The notes under the pieces are model-generated. The model ran no database searches. It had not been told where the DNA came from and saw only the letters and a list, made by a program, of their open reading frames with translations. Below are positions 1 through 9,063 of a stretch of DNA of 45,485 nucleotides, one piece after another (position 1 is the first letter of the stretch; every line of letters starts with the position of its first letter). Both the position numbers and the translations under genes were made by a program. This DNA is from Myxococcales bacterium (lineage in GTDB: Bacteria; Myxococcota_A; UBA9042). Location of the stretch: the NCBI GenBank assembly GCA_009692465.1, contig SHZD01000019.1:1-45485 (forward strand), in the 5' to 3' direction.

Positions 1-2
1 TA

Positions 3-90
3 GAGTAAGTCATTCTGGGACTGGGAGTAAGTCATTCTGGGACTGGGAGTAAGTCATTCTGGGACTGGGAGTAAGTCATTCTGGGACTGG
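3..90. repeat. Tandem repeat, 4 copies of a 22-bp unit GAGTAAGTCATTCTGGGACTGG
   Basis: Read directly: identical units at 3-24, 25-46, 47-68, 69-90; may continue upstream of the window. Confidence 0.97.
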
Positions 91-172
91 TTCCGTTTGC
101 TGGCTTGGTTGGTCGCTAAGCTCGCGTCCTGAAAGGCCGACTCGCCGCTCCCGTGTTGCCGAGATCGATCGA
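69..172 (+). repeat. Partial copy 1 of dispersed structured repeat (AAGTC-loop element)
   Basis: AAGTCATTC...TTCCGTTTGCTGGCTTGGTTGGTCGCTAAGCTCGCG...GCCGACTCGCCGCTCC...GAGATCGATCGAG aligns with the cores of the copies at 10563-10706, 18347-18487 and 43530-43673; the right end is missing or displaced. Confidence 0.75.
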
Positions 173-408
173 GCCACCCGAGGACAGCCCCCAGAGGACG
201 CCCACCCCCAAACGCCTGCTGCGCGTAACCCGTCGATGAGTTCGCTGGACTCATCGACCCCGCCATGCTTTGTTGTCGGCCCTCTTCCTCCTTGCGACGC
301 ACTACAAGTGCGCCTCAGTCGTCAGAGCGCCTCCGCCTCGCCTTGCGGGCGCCTGTTTCCGCTCGCTTCGGCAATGAATGTAAACACCCTCTTAGATTTG
401 CCTAGGCC

Positions 409-1431
409 TCAATAGACTTCCACCCGAAAACGCTTTTCGTCTAGCAGCGTTTGGCGCAGTGCTGGCCAATCGGCGCCATGGTCCAGCGCGGTCGCCGCCA
501 GGGCGTCATCGATCCCTTCTTCCATGCCCTTGAGGCCGCACAAATAGGTCACCGCGCGCGGATCTTGCAGCAGTTGCCAAGCTTGGTGGCCATACTCGCG
601 CAGGCGATCTTGGACATACATCCGTTTACCAGTGGCCGTCTTCTCCTCGCGAGACCGCGCATACACGATTTGCAGACCTGAATCGTGCACAGCAAGGTCG
701 TCCATCCACTCGCGATAGCTGAGATCGCCCTCAGTTTGCGCCCCAAAAACCAGCAGCGTCTTGCCGCGTTCCGCCGCAGGCAATCGTGATCGTTGCTGCA
801 GGAATGCTCGAAACGGCGCGATGCCGGTACCGGTGGCGATGAGCAGCATGGGCGCCGACCAATCCAACGGCACCATTTCGCGGCCCACCGGACCGGTCAT
901 CAGCATTTGGTCGCCAACTTGGGCATCACACAGATAATTGCTGCACAGCCCCGGAATCACCACCCCAGTTTCAGGCACCGTCCAGTAAAATCGCTTGACG
1001 GTCAGACCGAGCGTACAACCGTCACCATCTTCACCGCCGCGCGCCGAAGCAATGGAAAACAGCCGCACTGGCTGGGCGCGGCCTTTGGCCGTCAGGCCCG
1101 GGGCGATAATGCCCACCGACTGGCCTTCCTGCCACCAGAACTCGCCCGGCCGCCAACGCAGGACCAAATGCCGCACGTCGTTCGGTGAGCCTTCTGGCGT
1201 AATCTTCTCGATGCTGTCGAGGGTTACGCGCAGCGGCGCACTCGGTCGATAGCGGTTGACCGGGATTCGTTCTTGCAGGTCGAGGTCCATCGGGCGATTC
1301 TGCGGCAACTGCGGTAGCGACGCAACCGACGCTGCGCTATTCTCGGCGGCACCGCCAGCTTGCTGTTGAGTTGCGGCGGTTCGCATTGCTGGAGCGTGTC
1401 CATTGGGGCCAATCGCGTGGAATACGGTCAT
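409..1431 (-). CDS. Ferredoxin--NADP(+) reductase family (plant-type FNR-like) oxidoreductase
   Basis: RLFSIAS flavin-binding motif, LTVKR, GTGIAPFRAFLQ, YLCGLKGMEEGID and C-terminal aromatic VEVY; the ORF-track N-terminus (1432-1635) overlaps the divergent TPR gene and is probably spurious. Confidence 0.85.
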   Translation of the reverse strand: MTVFHAIGPNGHAPAMRTAATQQQAGGAAENSAASVASLPQLPQNRPMDLDLQERIPVNRYRPSAPLRVTLDSIEKITPEGSPNDVRHLVLRWRPGEFWWQEGQSVGIIAPGLTAKGRAQPVRLFSIASARGGEDGDGCTLGLTVKRFYWTVPETGVVIPGLCSNYLCDAQVGDQMLMTGPVGREMVPLDWSAPMLLIATGTGIAPFRAFLQQRSRLPAAERGKTLLVFGAQTEGDLSYREWMDDLAVHDSGLQIVYARSREEKTATGKRMYVQDRLREYGHQAWQLLQDPRAVTYLCGLKGMEEGIDDALAATALDHGADWPALRQTLLDEKRFRVEVY

Positions 1432-2428
1432 TGTTGTTACGGCCTGTTGCATGCTCGGGGCCGGTTGCGCTGCCCGCAAGGAAGTGGTCGACCGCGACCG
1501 TGCCTTGGTGGAGACGCTAGCGGCCGACGGCGCCAAATTGGAGACCCTCAACGGCGATCTCGCCGACGGAGCGCAGGCATTGCGCGATGGTGAGTTGGAC
1601 GAGGCCAAGGCAGCCCTAGACCGCCACCTTGCCAAGCATCCCGGTTCGGCTTTAGGCGCCTATCATTTGGGCCTGTGGGCGCTTGAATCTGCAAAACCAT
1701 CGGTTGCGCAAGGCTATTTTCAACGGGCCAGCGACCTGGATGGCCAGTTTCATGCCGCCCTGTGCCACCTGGGGGTGTTGTACTTGCGTCAAGGCGAAGA
1801 CGTCGCTGCCCTGCGCGTGCTTGAACAAGCGCTGCTCATCGCCCCAGACGACGTCCGCGTGCTCGCCAACGTGGGTGCAGCGCGCGCTCGTCGCGGCCTG
1901 TGGAGTGAGGCCCTGCAGGCCTATCAGGCGGCGAACAAGATTGCGCCAGCCCATGGTTCGCTGTTGTACGACACGGCCCTAGTCTGGATGGCGCGAAGTC
2001 AGTGGCAACCTGCGTTGGACTTGTTGGAGCAGGCCATCAGCGTTCGGCCATTTTTTGCTCCAGCCCATGCTGCAAAAGTTGTATGTTTACAGGGTGTCGG
2101 CCAGATTGACGAGGCGGAAGTTGCCGCAAAGCAAGCGATCGAAGAATTGCCGCAGCCAAACCACGAATTGTTGATTGCTTATGCGCGCTTGCTGGTGCAC
2201 AAGCGGCAGATTGCCGACGCCATGAAGCAGTTGCGTAGGGCGATCGAGGTCGCTCCCGAAGATGCTGGAGCGCAGTTGGCTCTCGGCGAGCTATCCGATG
2301 CGGCCGGCGATAGGGCCGCCGCGACCGAGATGTACCAGAAATTTCTAAAGAATCCGCTAAGACTCGCAGCAGACAGCCGACGCATTCGCGATCGCCTCAA
2401 GCAATTGCAGTCTGGCAAGCAGGAGTAA
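1403..2428 (+). CDS. TPR-repeat lipoprotein
   Basis: N-terminal hydrophobic segment with lipobox-like LGAGC; multiple TPR motifs (e.g. LGAYHLGLWALESAKPSVAQGYFQRA). Confidence 0.8.
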   Translation: MGPIAWNTVIVVTACCMLGAGCAARKEVVDRDRALVETLAADGAKLETLNGDLADGAQALRDGELDEAKAALDRHLAKHPGSALGAYHLGLWALESAKPSVAQGYFQRASDLDGQFHAALCHLGVLYLRQGEDVAALRVLEQALLIAPDDVRVLANVGAARARRGLWSEALQAYQAANKIAPAHGSLLYDTALVWMARSQWQPALDLLEQAISVRPFFAPAHAAKVVCLQGVGQIDEAEVAAKQAIEELPQPNHELLIAYARLLVHKRQIADAMKQLRRAIEVAPEDAGAQLALGELSDAAGDRAAATEMYQKFLKNPLRLAADSRRIRDRLKQLQSGKQE

Positions 2429-3250
2429 GTGATGACAATGGGTTGGACTGCAGCGCGTTTGGGCGCTGCATTGGTGTTTATGGCGACTTCTGCCTGTTTC
2501 AGTCCCGTGCACGTGCGGTCGGCACGCATTCTTGCCGTCGGTGAGCACGAAATCGGAATTGCCATGGCAGGCGCACAACTCAAAGCGGATACCGTGAAGT
2601 GGTACAACGGCACGTCGACAGATTCCATCAAGGAACCTTCAGCGCAGGGCAAAATCAGCGGCTGGCCTGAGTTGGCTTATCATTATGGAATTATTGAGAA
2701 TCTTGAAGCTGGCCTTCGACTGATCGGTGGATCGGGACTGGCTGAGGTCGACGCCAACTACCGGTTGTTGAAAACCCCCTTGGGTTCGATGCACTTGCAT
2801 CTGTCCACTGGTGTGATTTTCGGCACCGCCCTGGCTGACGAAACAGGCGGCAAACGTGCACTGGTTCCACTGATGGCGACGATAGATTTCAATGAAAACT
2901 GGGGGTTGACCTTGGCTGGTCACCTCGGCTATCGCTGGGTTACCCCGCCTCCTGTCGATCCAAACTTGGCAATTGCCAATATCGATGATTTGCGTTGGTT
3001 GGTCGGTAGCGATGGACTAACCTATGGTGGCGGATTGTCAGCGGATTGGCGCAATGACGACTGGATCGCCAGGCTATTCTTCGAGTCGAGTTTTTGGCAT
3101 GGCGAAATCGGTGCACAGAACAAGGTGTCGACCTACGATGTGACGGTCATGCAGGGCGGCTTTGCGGTTGGATTCAAATTTGGCAAAGATGCTGCGGCAT
3201 TGCGCAAGAGTCACGACGACTTGGATTCACTGACGGCGCCGCCAAAATAG
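2429..3250 (+). CDS. Putative outer-membrane/lipoprotein of unknown function
   Basis: Signal/lipobox-like MATSACFSP, beta-strand-rich; starts directly after the upstream stop codon (TAA GTG). Confidence 0.65.
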   Translation: MMTMGWTAARLGAALVFMATSACFSPVHVRSARILAVGEHEIGIAMAGAQLKADTVKWYNGTSTDSIKEPSAQGKISGWPELAYHYGIIENLEAGLRLIGGSGLAEVDANYRLLKTPLGSMHLHLSTGVIFGTALADETGGKRALVPLMATIDFNENWGLTLAGHLGYRWVTPPPVDPNLAIANIDDLRWLVGSDGLTYGGGLSADWRNDDWIARLFFESSFWHGEIGAQNKVSTYDVTVMQGGFAVGFKFGKDAAALRKSHDDLDSLTAPPK

Positions 3251-5215
3251 TTACATATGCGAAGCGGGGTTGGACGTTGGGCTCAGGTCCGATGCTGGCG
3301 GAGCGGCCATGACTGGTGCTGGTGGATCGCGCACGCTAGGTGGCCCTGAACGCTCAATGGCCCGCAGTGCGCGCTCGCGGTTGCCGGCCGTTTGCCATTG
3401 ACGTGCCGCAGCTGACCATTCGGCGGCGTTTGCTTGCCCGGTCTTGGCCAAACACGCCGCTGCCCGCTCGTACCACTTGGCGGCGCCCGCAGCATCGGGC
3501 TTTGCTTGCAACGCCTGCGCCAGCAGCTGGGCGGACTCGCAGGTTTGCAGGCCCATCTTAAGTGATTCTCGCAGCATGGACTCGGCGGCAGCATGCTGAC
3601 TGGTCTTGACCAAGGCTCGGCCCATCAGGAAACGCAGCGAAGCAGCGTACCGGCGGTCAGCAGGTGGGTCGGCCAACAAGCGGCGTCCTTCAGCAATTCC
3701 GAGACTATACTGACGATTTTCGACTAGCGCGACGAAGCGGTTAAAGCGAAATTCCGCGGCATAGCGACACGCGGGCTCGGCGCGCTCTGACGCAGCGACG
3801 ACTTCGGCAAAATCGCCGCGCTGGCCCAGCGTGATCAGGGTCCGAATCGCAAACCGGCACCGATCTTGTTGGGTCCGGTGTTCAAGCGGCGTGGCGGCAA
3901 ACTGGCGGTCCTCCAGAGCCACCAAGCTGGCATCGTCGGCATAAGCGGCCACCTGAGCGTCGATGTCTGCCAGGCGAACAGCCGTCCACACTGCCGCTGC
4001 CACGAATCCCGTGCGCGCCAGCCAACGGTGCCGCAACCGCGAGACCACCAACGCCAGCAGCACTTGCATCGCCAACATGGCAAGGAAAAGCCACCGATCC
4101 GCAAGGGCAATCTTGCCATCCACCCCGGGAACATTGAGCTGCTTGACCATCAGCACAGGCGCAATCGATAGGGCCATCCAGATCAGCAACATCGCGTCAG
4201 GGCAGCGTTTTCGCAGTGACCAGCCCAACCACAGGCCCCACGACGCCAGCGCCAGCAGCCACGCCGCCATGCGCAGGGGCTCGATCGCCATCGTGAGTGG
4301 CAAATTGTGGATGCTGGACTCGCTCCGACCGGGCAACAGCCCCAACGCGTACTGTCCAGCCCCTGCCAACATACGCAGAGGATCGAACGCAATCTCGGCT
4401 CCTTGCCGGTCGCCCAAAACCACCCGGCGGGCAACGACGTAGCCCAGCGCCAAGACCAACGCAGGTAGCGCCGGCATCAAGGTCGCACGCCATGTCTGAT
4501 CGCGGTCACGGACTTGCAGCAGCCACACCAACAGCACGACCGGCAGGGTCACAGCCGCTTCTTTGCTGGCCAAAGCGACAGCCAAACCGGCGATATGCAG
4601 TGCAAGCCAGCGCAATTTAGGGTCCTGCAGCTGGCGCGCGAATCCAATCAAGGCCCACAGCGCCCCAGCCGCTGCGACCACATCCGAGCGCGCCATGACC
4701 AGCCCAACCGGCTCCAAGGCCACCGGATGCAGAGCCGCGACCACGCCGGCCAGAACAGCCCACAGCGGCCACGCGCCCAGTGTGCGGGCCAGAACGGCGA
4801 CGCCGACACAAGCCATGGCAAACCACAGAACTTGCATCGCATGAAAAGGCCACGTTGCGCCGGCGCCCGCGATGGTCTCCGCCAGCCAAGAGGCCTTGGT
4901 CAGTGGCCGCCAGTAGGGGATGGTATTTCCCGATGACGACCAAAAGTAATCGTGGGTTACATTCGGCCACAAGTCTGACCAAGAGCGCAGCTTGGTATTT
5001 TCCACGATCAAGAAACGCGCGTCGGCGATGAGCCCAAAGTGCAGCGATGAACGGTAAGCCCACACCGCCGCGGCGGTTGGCGCGACCACTTGGGCCCAGT
5101 CCCACCACTTGCTGACCGGCGGCGGTTCTGAAGAGGGCGTTGCGGGTTGTGCGGCCAAGTCCGCGATCATTTTGGCGACTTCGGGCGTAGCTTTTGCGAC
5201 TTGAAGTTCAGTCAT
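3251..5215 (-). CDS. TMTC-like polytopic membrane protein with C-terminal TPRs
   Basis: Many TM segments, motif YWRPLTKASW and HPVALEPVGLVMARSD..., C-terminal TPR helices. Confidence 0.75.
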   Translation of the reverse strand: MTELQVAKATPEVAKMIADLAAQPATPSSEPPPVSKWWDWAQVVAPTAAAVWAYRSSLHFGLIADARFLIVENTKLRSWSDLWPNVTHDYFWSSSGNTIPYWRPLTKASWLAETIAGAGATWPFHAMQVLWFAMACVGVAVLARTLGAWPLWAVLAGVVAALHPVALEPVGLVMARSDVVAAAGALWALIGFARQLQDPKLRWLALHIAGLAVALASKEAAVTLPVVLLVWLLQVRDRDQTWRATLMPALPALVLALGYVVARRVVLGDRQGAEIAFDPLRMLAGAGQYALGLLPGRSESSIHNLPLTMAIEPLRMAAWLLALASWGLWLGWSLRKRCPDAMLLIWMALSIAPVLMVKQLNVPGVDGKIALADRWLFLAMLAMQVLLALVVSRLRHRWLARTGFVAAAVWTAVRLADIDAQVAAYADDASLVALEDRQFAATPLEHRTQQDRCRFAIRTLITLGQRGDFAEVVAASERAEPACRYAAEFRFNRFVALVENRQYSLGIAEGRRLLADPPADRRYAASLRFLMGRALVKTSQHAAAESMLRESLKMGLQTCESAQLLAQALQAKPDAAGAAKWYERAAACLAKTGQANAAEWSAAARQWQTAGNRERALRAIERSGPPSVRDPPAPVMAAPPASDLSPTSNPASHM

Positions 5216-5438
5216 CCGCAGCAGCGTAGGTCACGGACGGCAAGCGCCGCAACCAGAGGATTGGGGGTTGCAAGGCCGCGAGCCGAAACTGGAGGTGTCC
5301 GCGAGAAAATGGACGAGTACCGACACAAGCATTGGCCTAGCTACGGCGAATTGACGCCTGTGCTGCGCCACCCTAACGTGACCGGGCGAATCGCGCGCGG
5401 CGAACGTGCGTCTGCGTTCGCAGGAGACCGTTAACGTC

Positions 5439-7082
5439 ATGAAAAACTCCGCTATTTCGAAGACAACTGCCGTAGCGGCGACCGTGCTGCTTTTGGCGTC
5501 GTCTGCTTGGGCCAGCTTGGCCGCAGGTCTCAGTAAGTCTGAAGTATTTGACCGTTGCGCTCCGGCTACCGCCTTAATTGTGTTGGCGACGCCGAGCGGG
5601 TCCGAAGTGGGCTCAGGCGTGGTTGTCGACCCCAAAGGCTTGCTGATCACCAACTACCATGTCGTGGCTGATGCGCCGCGGGCGCGCTCCTTTGCGGTGT
5701 TCCTCTATGATCCGAAAGAGCGCATCGTTGAAGAGGATTTGCGCGCTTATTTGGACAGCCACAAGTCCAAAGCGTTGCAACCCAAAGTCTTGCGCGTCGA
5801 TGTGGAAAACGACCTAGCGCTGCTACAACTGCCTGAACGTAAAGGTGGTTACCCGTTCGTAGCTTGGGGTGACTCTGATGCTGCCAAAGTGGGTCAGGAC
5901 GTCATCGCGATAGGCAATCCGCAAGGGCTGGCGTGGACGCTGACGTCGGGGTCGATTTCGGCGATTCGCAAGAATGCATTGCAGACGGAAACCGCTATTA
6001 ATCCAGGCAATTCCGGTGGGCCATTGCTCGACATGGACGCCAAACTGATTGGCATCAATACCTATATTCGGCGCAACGCTCAGTCGCTCGGCTTCGCCCG
6101 GCCCGTCAACCTCGTTCGTGGTTTTGTGGAGCAAAAAGGCGATCTGGGGCACGCCATTGCCGGTGCGCAGCCGACAACGCCTCAGGCAGGCAAGGCCGAG
6201 TCGCCAGTCCATTTGCCGTCTGGCGCCCAGATGTCGGTGCTGGTCAAGCGTTTGTTCGCGGATATTGAGAAGCGGTTTCCCGGCGAGGCGGGCAAACGCG
6301 TGCTGTGTGCGTTGTTTTCTGCGATGACCTATAGCGGCCGCACCGTAGTTAGCGGAGTCGGCGACGTTGCGTGGCTCAACGATTCGCTGGCCGCGGCGCT
6401 AGAGAGTGTGCCCAAGCCCGATCGCGCTAAATCCGCTCAATACATTGAACAAAACCTGCCGCTGTTGGCGATTTCTACCACTGGGAAACTGTGGTTGCGC
6501 AGCGGTGCCAAGTATTTCGATGTCGGACCAGCGACGGCGATGGACGTTGACGATGTAACCGGCCAAATCTACGCGACCGATCAGGAAGGCAATGTGGTCG
6601 CGTATGACCGTGGCACCGGCAGTTGGAAGCAGACCGGTATTGGTCAAGCCCGCGATATCGAAGCCAGTGAAGGCGTGCTGTACGTGTTGGACAAAGCCGG
6701 AATTGTTTCCGCGGTTGTTGGCGCCAAACGAAGTCCGTTGTCACAGCGGCCGGTGCAGGGTTCGCTTCTGGCGACGCGAGGGACTTTGTACGTGCTCGAT
6801 CAACGCGAGGGAGCGCTATTTCGCTGGAAGGGTGGGCACTGGGACAAGGACGGTGAGCCGATCGCCAAAGGTGTTCGCGAAGTGCGCGCCAATGGCCCGA
6901 CTTGGTACGGACTGGACCGTGGCGGTGGGGTCTATTCGGGCACTCAAGCCAACTATATTGACCGCGAAGGTGATCTGATTGGGATTTGGCTGATGGGCGA
7001 CGACTTGCTCGGCCTCGATCGCGAGGGAGTTCTGCACCATTGGCACAATCAAGCCCAGAAATGGCACGCACTTACGCCGTAG
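5439..7082 (+). CDS. Secreted trypsin-like serine protease with C-terminal repeat domain
   Basis: Signal peptide MKNSAISKTTAVAATVLLLASSAWA; catalytic motifs TNYHVV, NDLALLQL, INPGNSGGPLLD; RBS GGAGA upstream. Confidence 0.88.
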   Translation: MKNSAISKTTAVAATVLLLASSAWASLAAGLSKSEVFDRCAPATALIVLATPSGSEVGSGVVVDPKGLLITNYHVVADAPRARSFAVFLYDPKERIVEEDLRAYLDSHKSKALQPKVLRVDVENDLALLQLPERKGGYPFVAWGDSDAAKVGQDVIAIGNPQGLAWTLTSGSISAIRKNALQTETAINPGNSGGPLLDMDAKLIGINTYIRRNAQSLGFARPVNLVRGFVEQKGDLGHAIAGAQPTTPQAGKAESPVHLPSGAQMSVLVKRLFADIEKRFPGEAGKRVLCALFSAMTYSGRTVVSGVGDVAWLNDSLAAALESVPKPDRAKSAQYIEQNLPLLAISTTGKLWLRSGAKYFDVGPATAMDVDDVTGQIYATDQEGNVVAYDRGTGSWKQTGIGQARDIEASEGVLYVLDKAGIVSAVVGAKRSPLSQRPVQGSLLATRGTLYVLDQREGALFRWKGGHWDKDGEPIAKGVREVRANGPTWYGLDRGGGVYSGTQANYIDREGDLIGIWLMGDDLLGLDREGVLHHWHNQAQKWHALTP

Positions 7083-7162
7083 GCTTGTTTGAACTTGGTC
7101 CGCGCAACCAAATGATTGTATAGCGAATATGTCCCAAGAATACGCGCCGGCTGGCAATCGGT

Positions 7163-8203
7163 TTAGCAATGGTCTGGCGCGAAATCTTGAATAAACTTTT
7201 CAAGATCAACATCTTCATCGACTACGAAGGCTTGGCCGGGATCATGAGCCGACAGCCGCAACATCGCCACCCCGTGCCATTGGCCCAAGATGGCGCGGGC
7301 GTCGCGGTCGATCCAGTGCAAGTGCACCAACGCCATCTGGATCTTGCGCGGCAATAGCGGGGCCAGCGCCAGTACCAGCCACGTCGGCGTCGACGAGTTG
7401 CGCGCCGCAGCTTCGCAGACTTTGTCATTGCCAAGCCAGCGCGGTTGCAGCAAAAGTGCTTGCAAGGCCCACGGATGCTGGGGGCGCATACTGGCGATTT
7501 GGACCGCGTGGGGCTCCAGCGTTTTGGGATTCTCAGCCAAAATTTGCACTACCGCCGGCGTCGAGTCCAGCAGCAGCCAATTTTGGTGAGTCGTAGCCGT
7601 AGCCCTAGCCCGCTCGCGTCGCAGACCAAGTGACCACTTTTCAACGCTGGGGTGCAATTGCAGTAGTTGAGCCTCATTGCCGGCGAGGCGGGCAAAGGCA
7701 TCGCGCAACACGATGCTCGTAAACGGTAATTGCAGCGCGACTGCGGCCTCGATGATTTCAGCAATGTGGGTACCGTCCGGTGCCAAATCGTCGCTTGGTA
7801 CCGGCCAGTGACCGACCGGAAAACGCGGCCGTGGCCGCGCGTGCAGCATCCAGTGGAGCAGAGCCAGCCACGTTTGACGCCATCCGCCAGCAACTGAGTC
7901 GCGAGCCGAGTGCTCCAAGACTTGTGCCAACTGCTCAGGCGCCGTGTCACAGATGAAGCGAGCCACCTTGCGCATACGCAAGTTCGGATCGAGCGTGGCC
8001 GATAATGCCGCGTCTAGGCTTCGCAAAATTCGCAGCGTCGTCGCGGCCCTATCCGAATCGGTGGCTGACGATGGCTCAGCTAGTTCGGCGGTAAGTACCT
8101 CATCGTCGTTGCTCGCCCGCCAGCCGGGATGAACGGCAGCCAAGCCAGCACTTGGGGGCCCACAAAGCGCGTCGTGCGGGGCGTCAGAGTCGGGACCACT
8201 CAC
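7163..8203 (-). CDS. Hypothetical protein
   Basis: 346-aa ORF whose GTG start overlaps the stop of the upstream gene (GTGA), operon-like. Confidence 0.65.
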   Translation of the reverse strand: MSGPDSDAPHDALCGPPSAGLAAVHPGWRASNDDEVLTAELAEPSSATDSDRAATTLRILRSLDAALSATLDPNLRMRKVARFICDTAPEQLAQVLEHSARDSVAGGWRQTWLALLHWMLHARPRPRFPVGHWPVPSDDLAPDGTHIAEIIEAAVALQLPFTSIVLRDAFARLAGNEAQLLQLHPSVEKWSLGLRRERARATATTHQNWLLLDSTPAVVQILAENPKTLEPHAVQIASMRPQHPWALQALLLQPRWLGNDKVCEAAARNSSTPTWLVLALAPLLPRKIQMALVHLHWIDRDARAILGQWHGVAMLRLSAHDPGQAFVVDEDVDLEKFIQDFAPDHC

Positions 8204-9063
8204 GGCAACACAAGCTCCACCGATGTTGTCCGCCCAGAATGTACCCAGACTTTGGTTTCGGCCTTGACGCCTAACCTCTTGTTTTCAAGCGTGATAACGT
8301 GCGATCCAGAGGCAATCGTCCAGCTGATCACGGGCGTCGACTCGCCAATGGCCACGCCGTCGATAGTCACTTCGGCGCTTGGAACACTATCAATGAAAAT
8401 ATACCCTTGGGTGCCCATGGTCCCTGTCGGTGGCTGATAGGCAATGTCACCTGAGACGGCCAGAGTCACCTGCCGCACGACATTGATCAAAGTCGCGAAC
8501 CGGCGATCGGGGTGGCTGAACGGATCGGCCACTAGAACCGTCGCTTCGCGACCTCCCAGCCGAAACGAGAGGTCGAACACCGGCACTGTCGAACGCGCCG
8601 GTCCTAGGTGCGGGTTGTTCGGATCAAACGGCGGAATCACAGCGACTGGCTTTCCCTTTGCCTTGCCCGCGGATGCAGTCGGCGTCGGCGCTTCAGGCAG
8701 GCGCATGCTCAAGAGACCCTGATCGCGCAGAAAGCCGAAAAGCCGCCGAACGTCCTCTTTGCGGATCAGATCGGTCTTGCTTATCACGTCGCTGCGGCCC
8801 ATGAATCCCCGAACATTGGAGACAACACCCGCATTGCCACGCATCGTCACTTCGTAGGCCAAGTACTGATAAGGACCCGGATTGGCCCGCAAAGCCACGC
8901 GCGCCCACGAGTCTTCCAATTCTGAGTCCGTCGGCAGTTGCGTCGAGGTGATAGCCGTCGGCAGTGGCGATTGATCTTTCGTCAGTGCCCAAGCTTCGCT
9001 GGCCCCGGGCGTCACTGTTGCAAGCGTCGTCAAAAGAACCAAAAGAAAACTAAGTAGATTCAT
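8200..9063 (-). CDS. PEGA-domain secreted protein
   Basis: Signal peptide MNLLSFLLVLLTTLATVTPGASEAWA; C-terminal GYIFIDSVPSAEVTIDGVAIGESTPV...GSHVITLE PEGA motif. Confidence 0.75.
   Translation of the reverse strand: MNLLSFLLVLLTTLATVTPGASEAWALTKDQSPLPTAITSTQLPTDSELEDSWARVALRANPGPYQYLAYEVTMRGNAGVVSNVRGFMGRSDVISKTDLIRKEDVRRLFGFLRDQGLLSMRLPEAPTPTASAGKAKGKPVAVIPPFDPNNPHLGPARSTVPVFDLSFRLGGREATVLVADPFSHPDRRFATLINVVRQVTLAVSGDIAYQPPTGTMGTQGYIFIDSVPSAEVTIDGVAIGESTPVISWTIASGSHVITLENKRLGVKAETKVWVHSGRTTSVELVLP

Noticed and set aside
3-90. Possible CRISPR array (also the arrays at 14094-14195 and 34665-34825)
   Set aside because: Units of 20-23 bp are directly abutting with no unique spacers and no cas genes; these are simple tandem repeats.
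54-302. 82-aa minus-strand ORF
   Set aside because: Largely antisense to repeat copy 1 and ends in the tandem array; no recognisable domain, likely non-coding.
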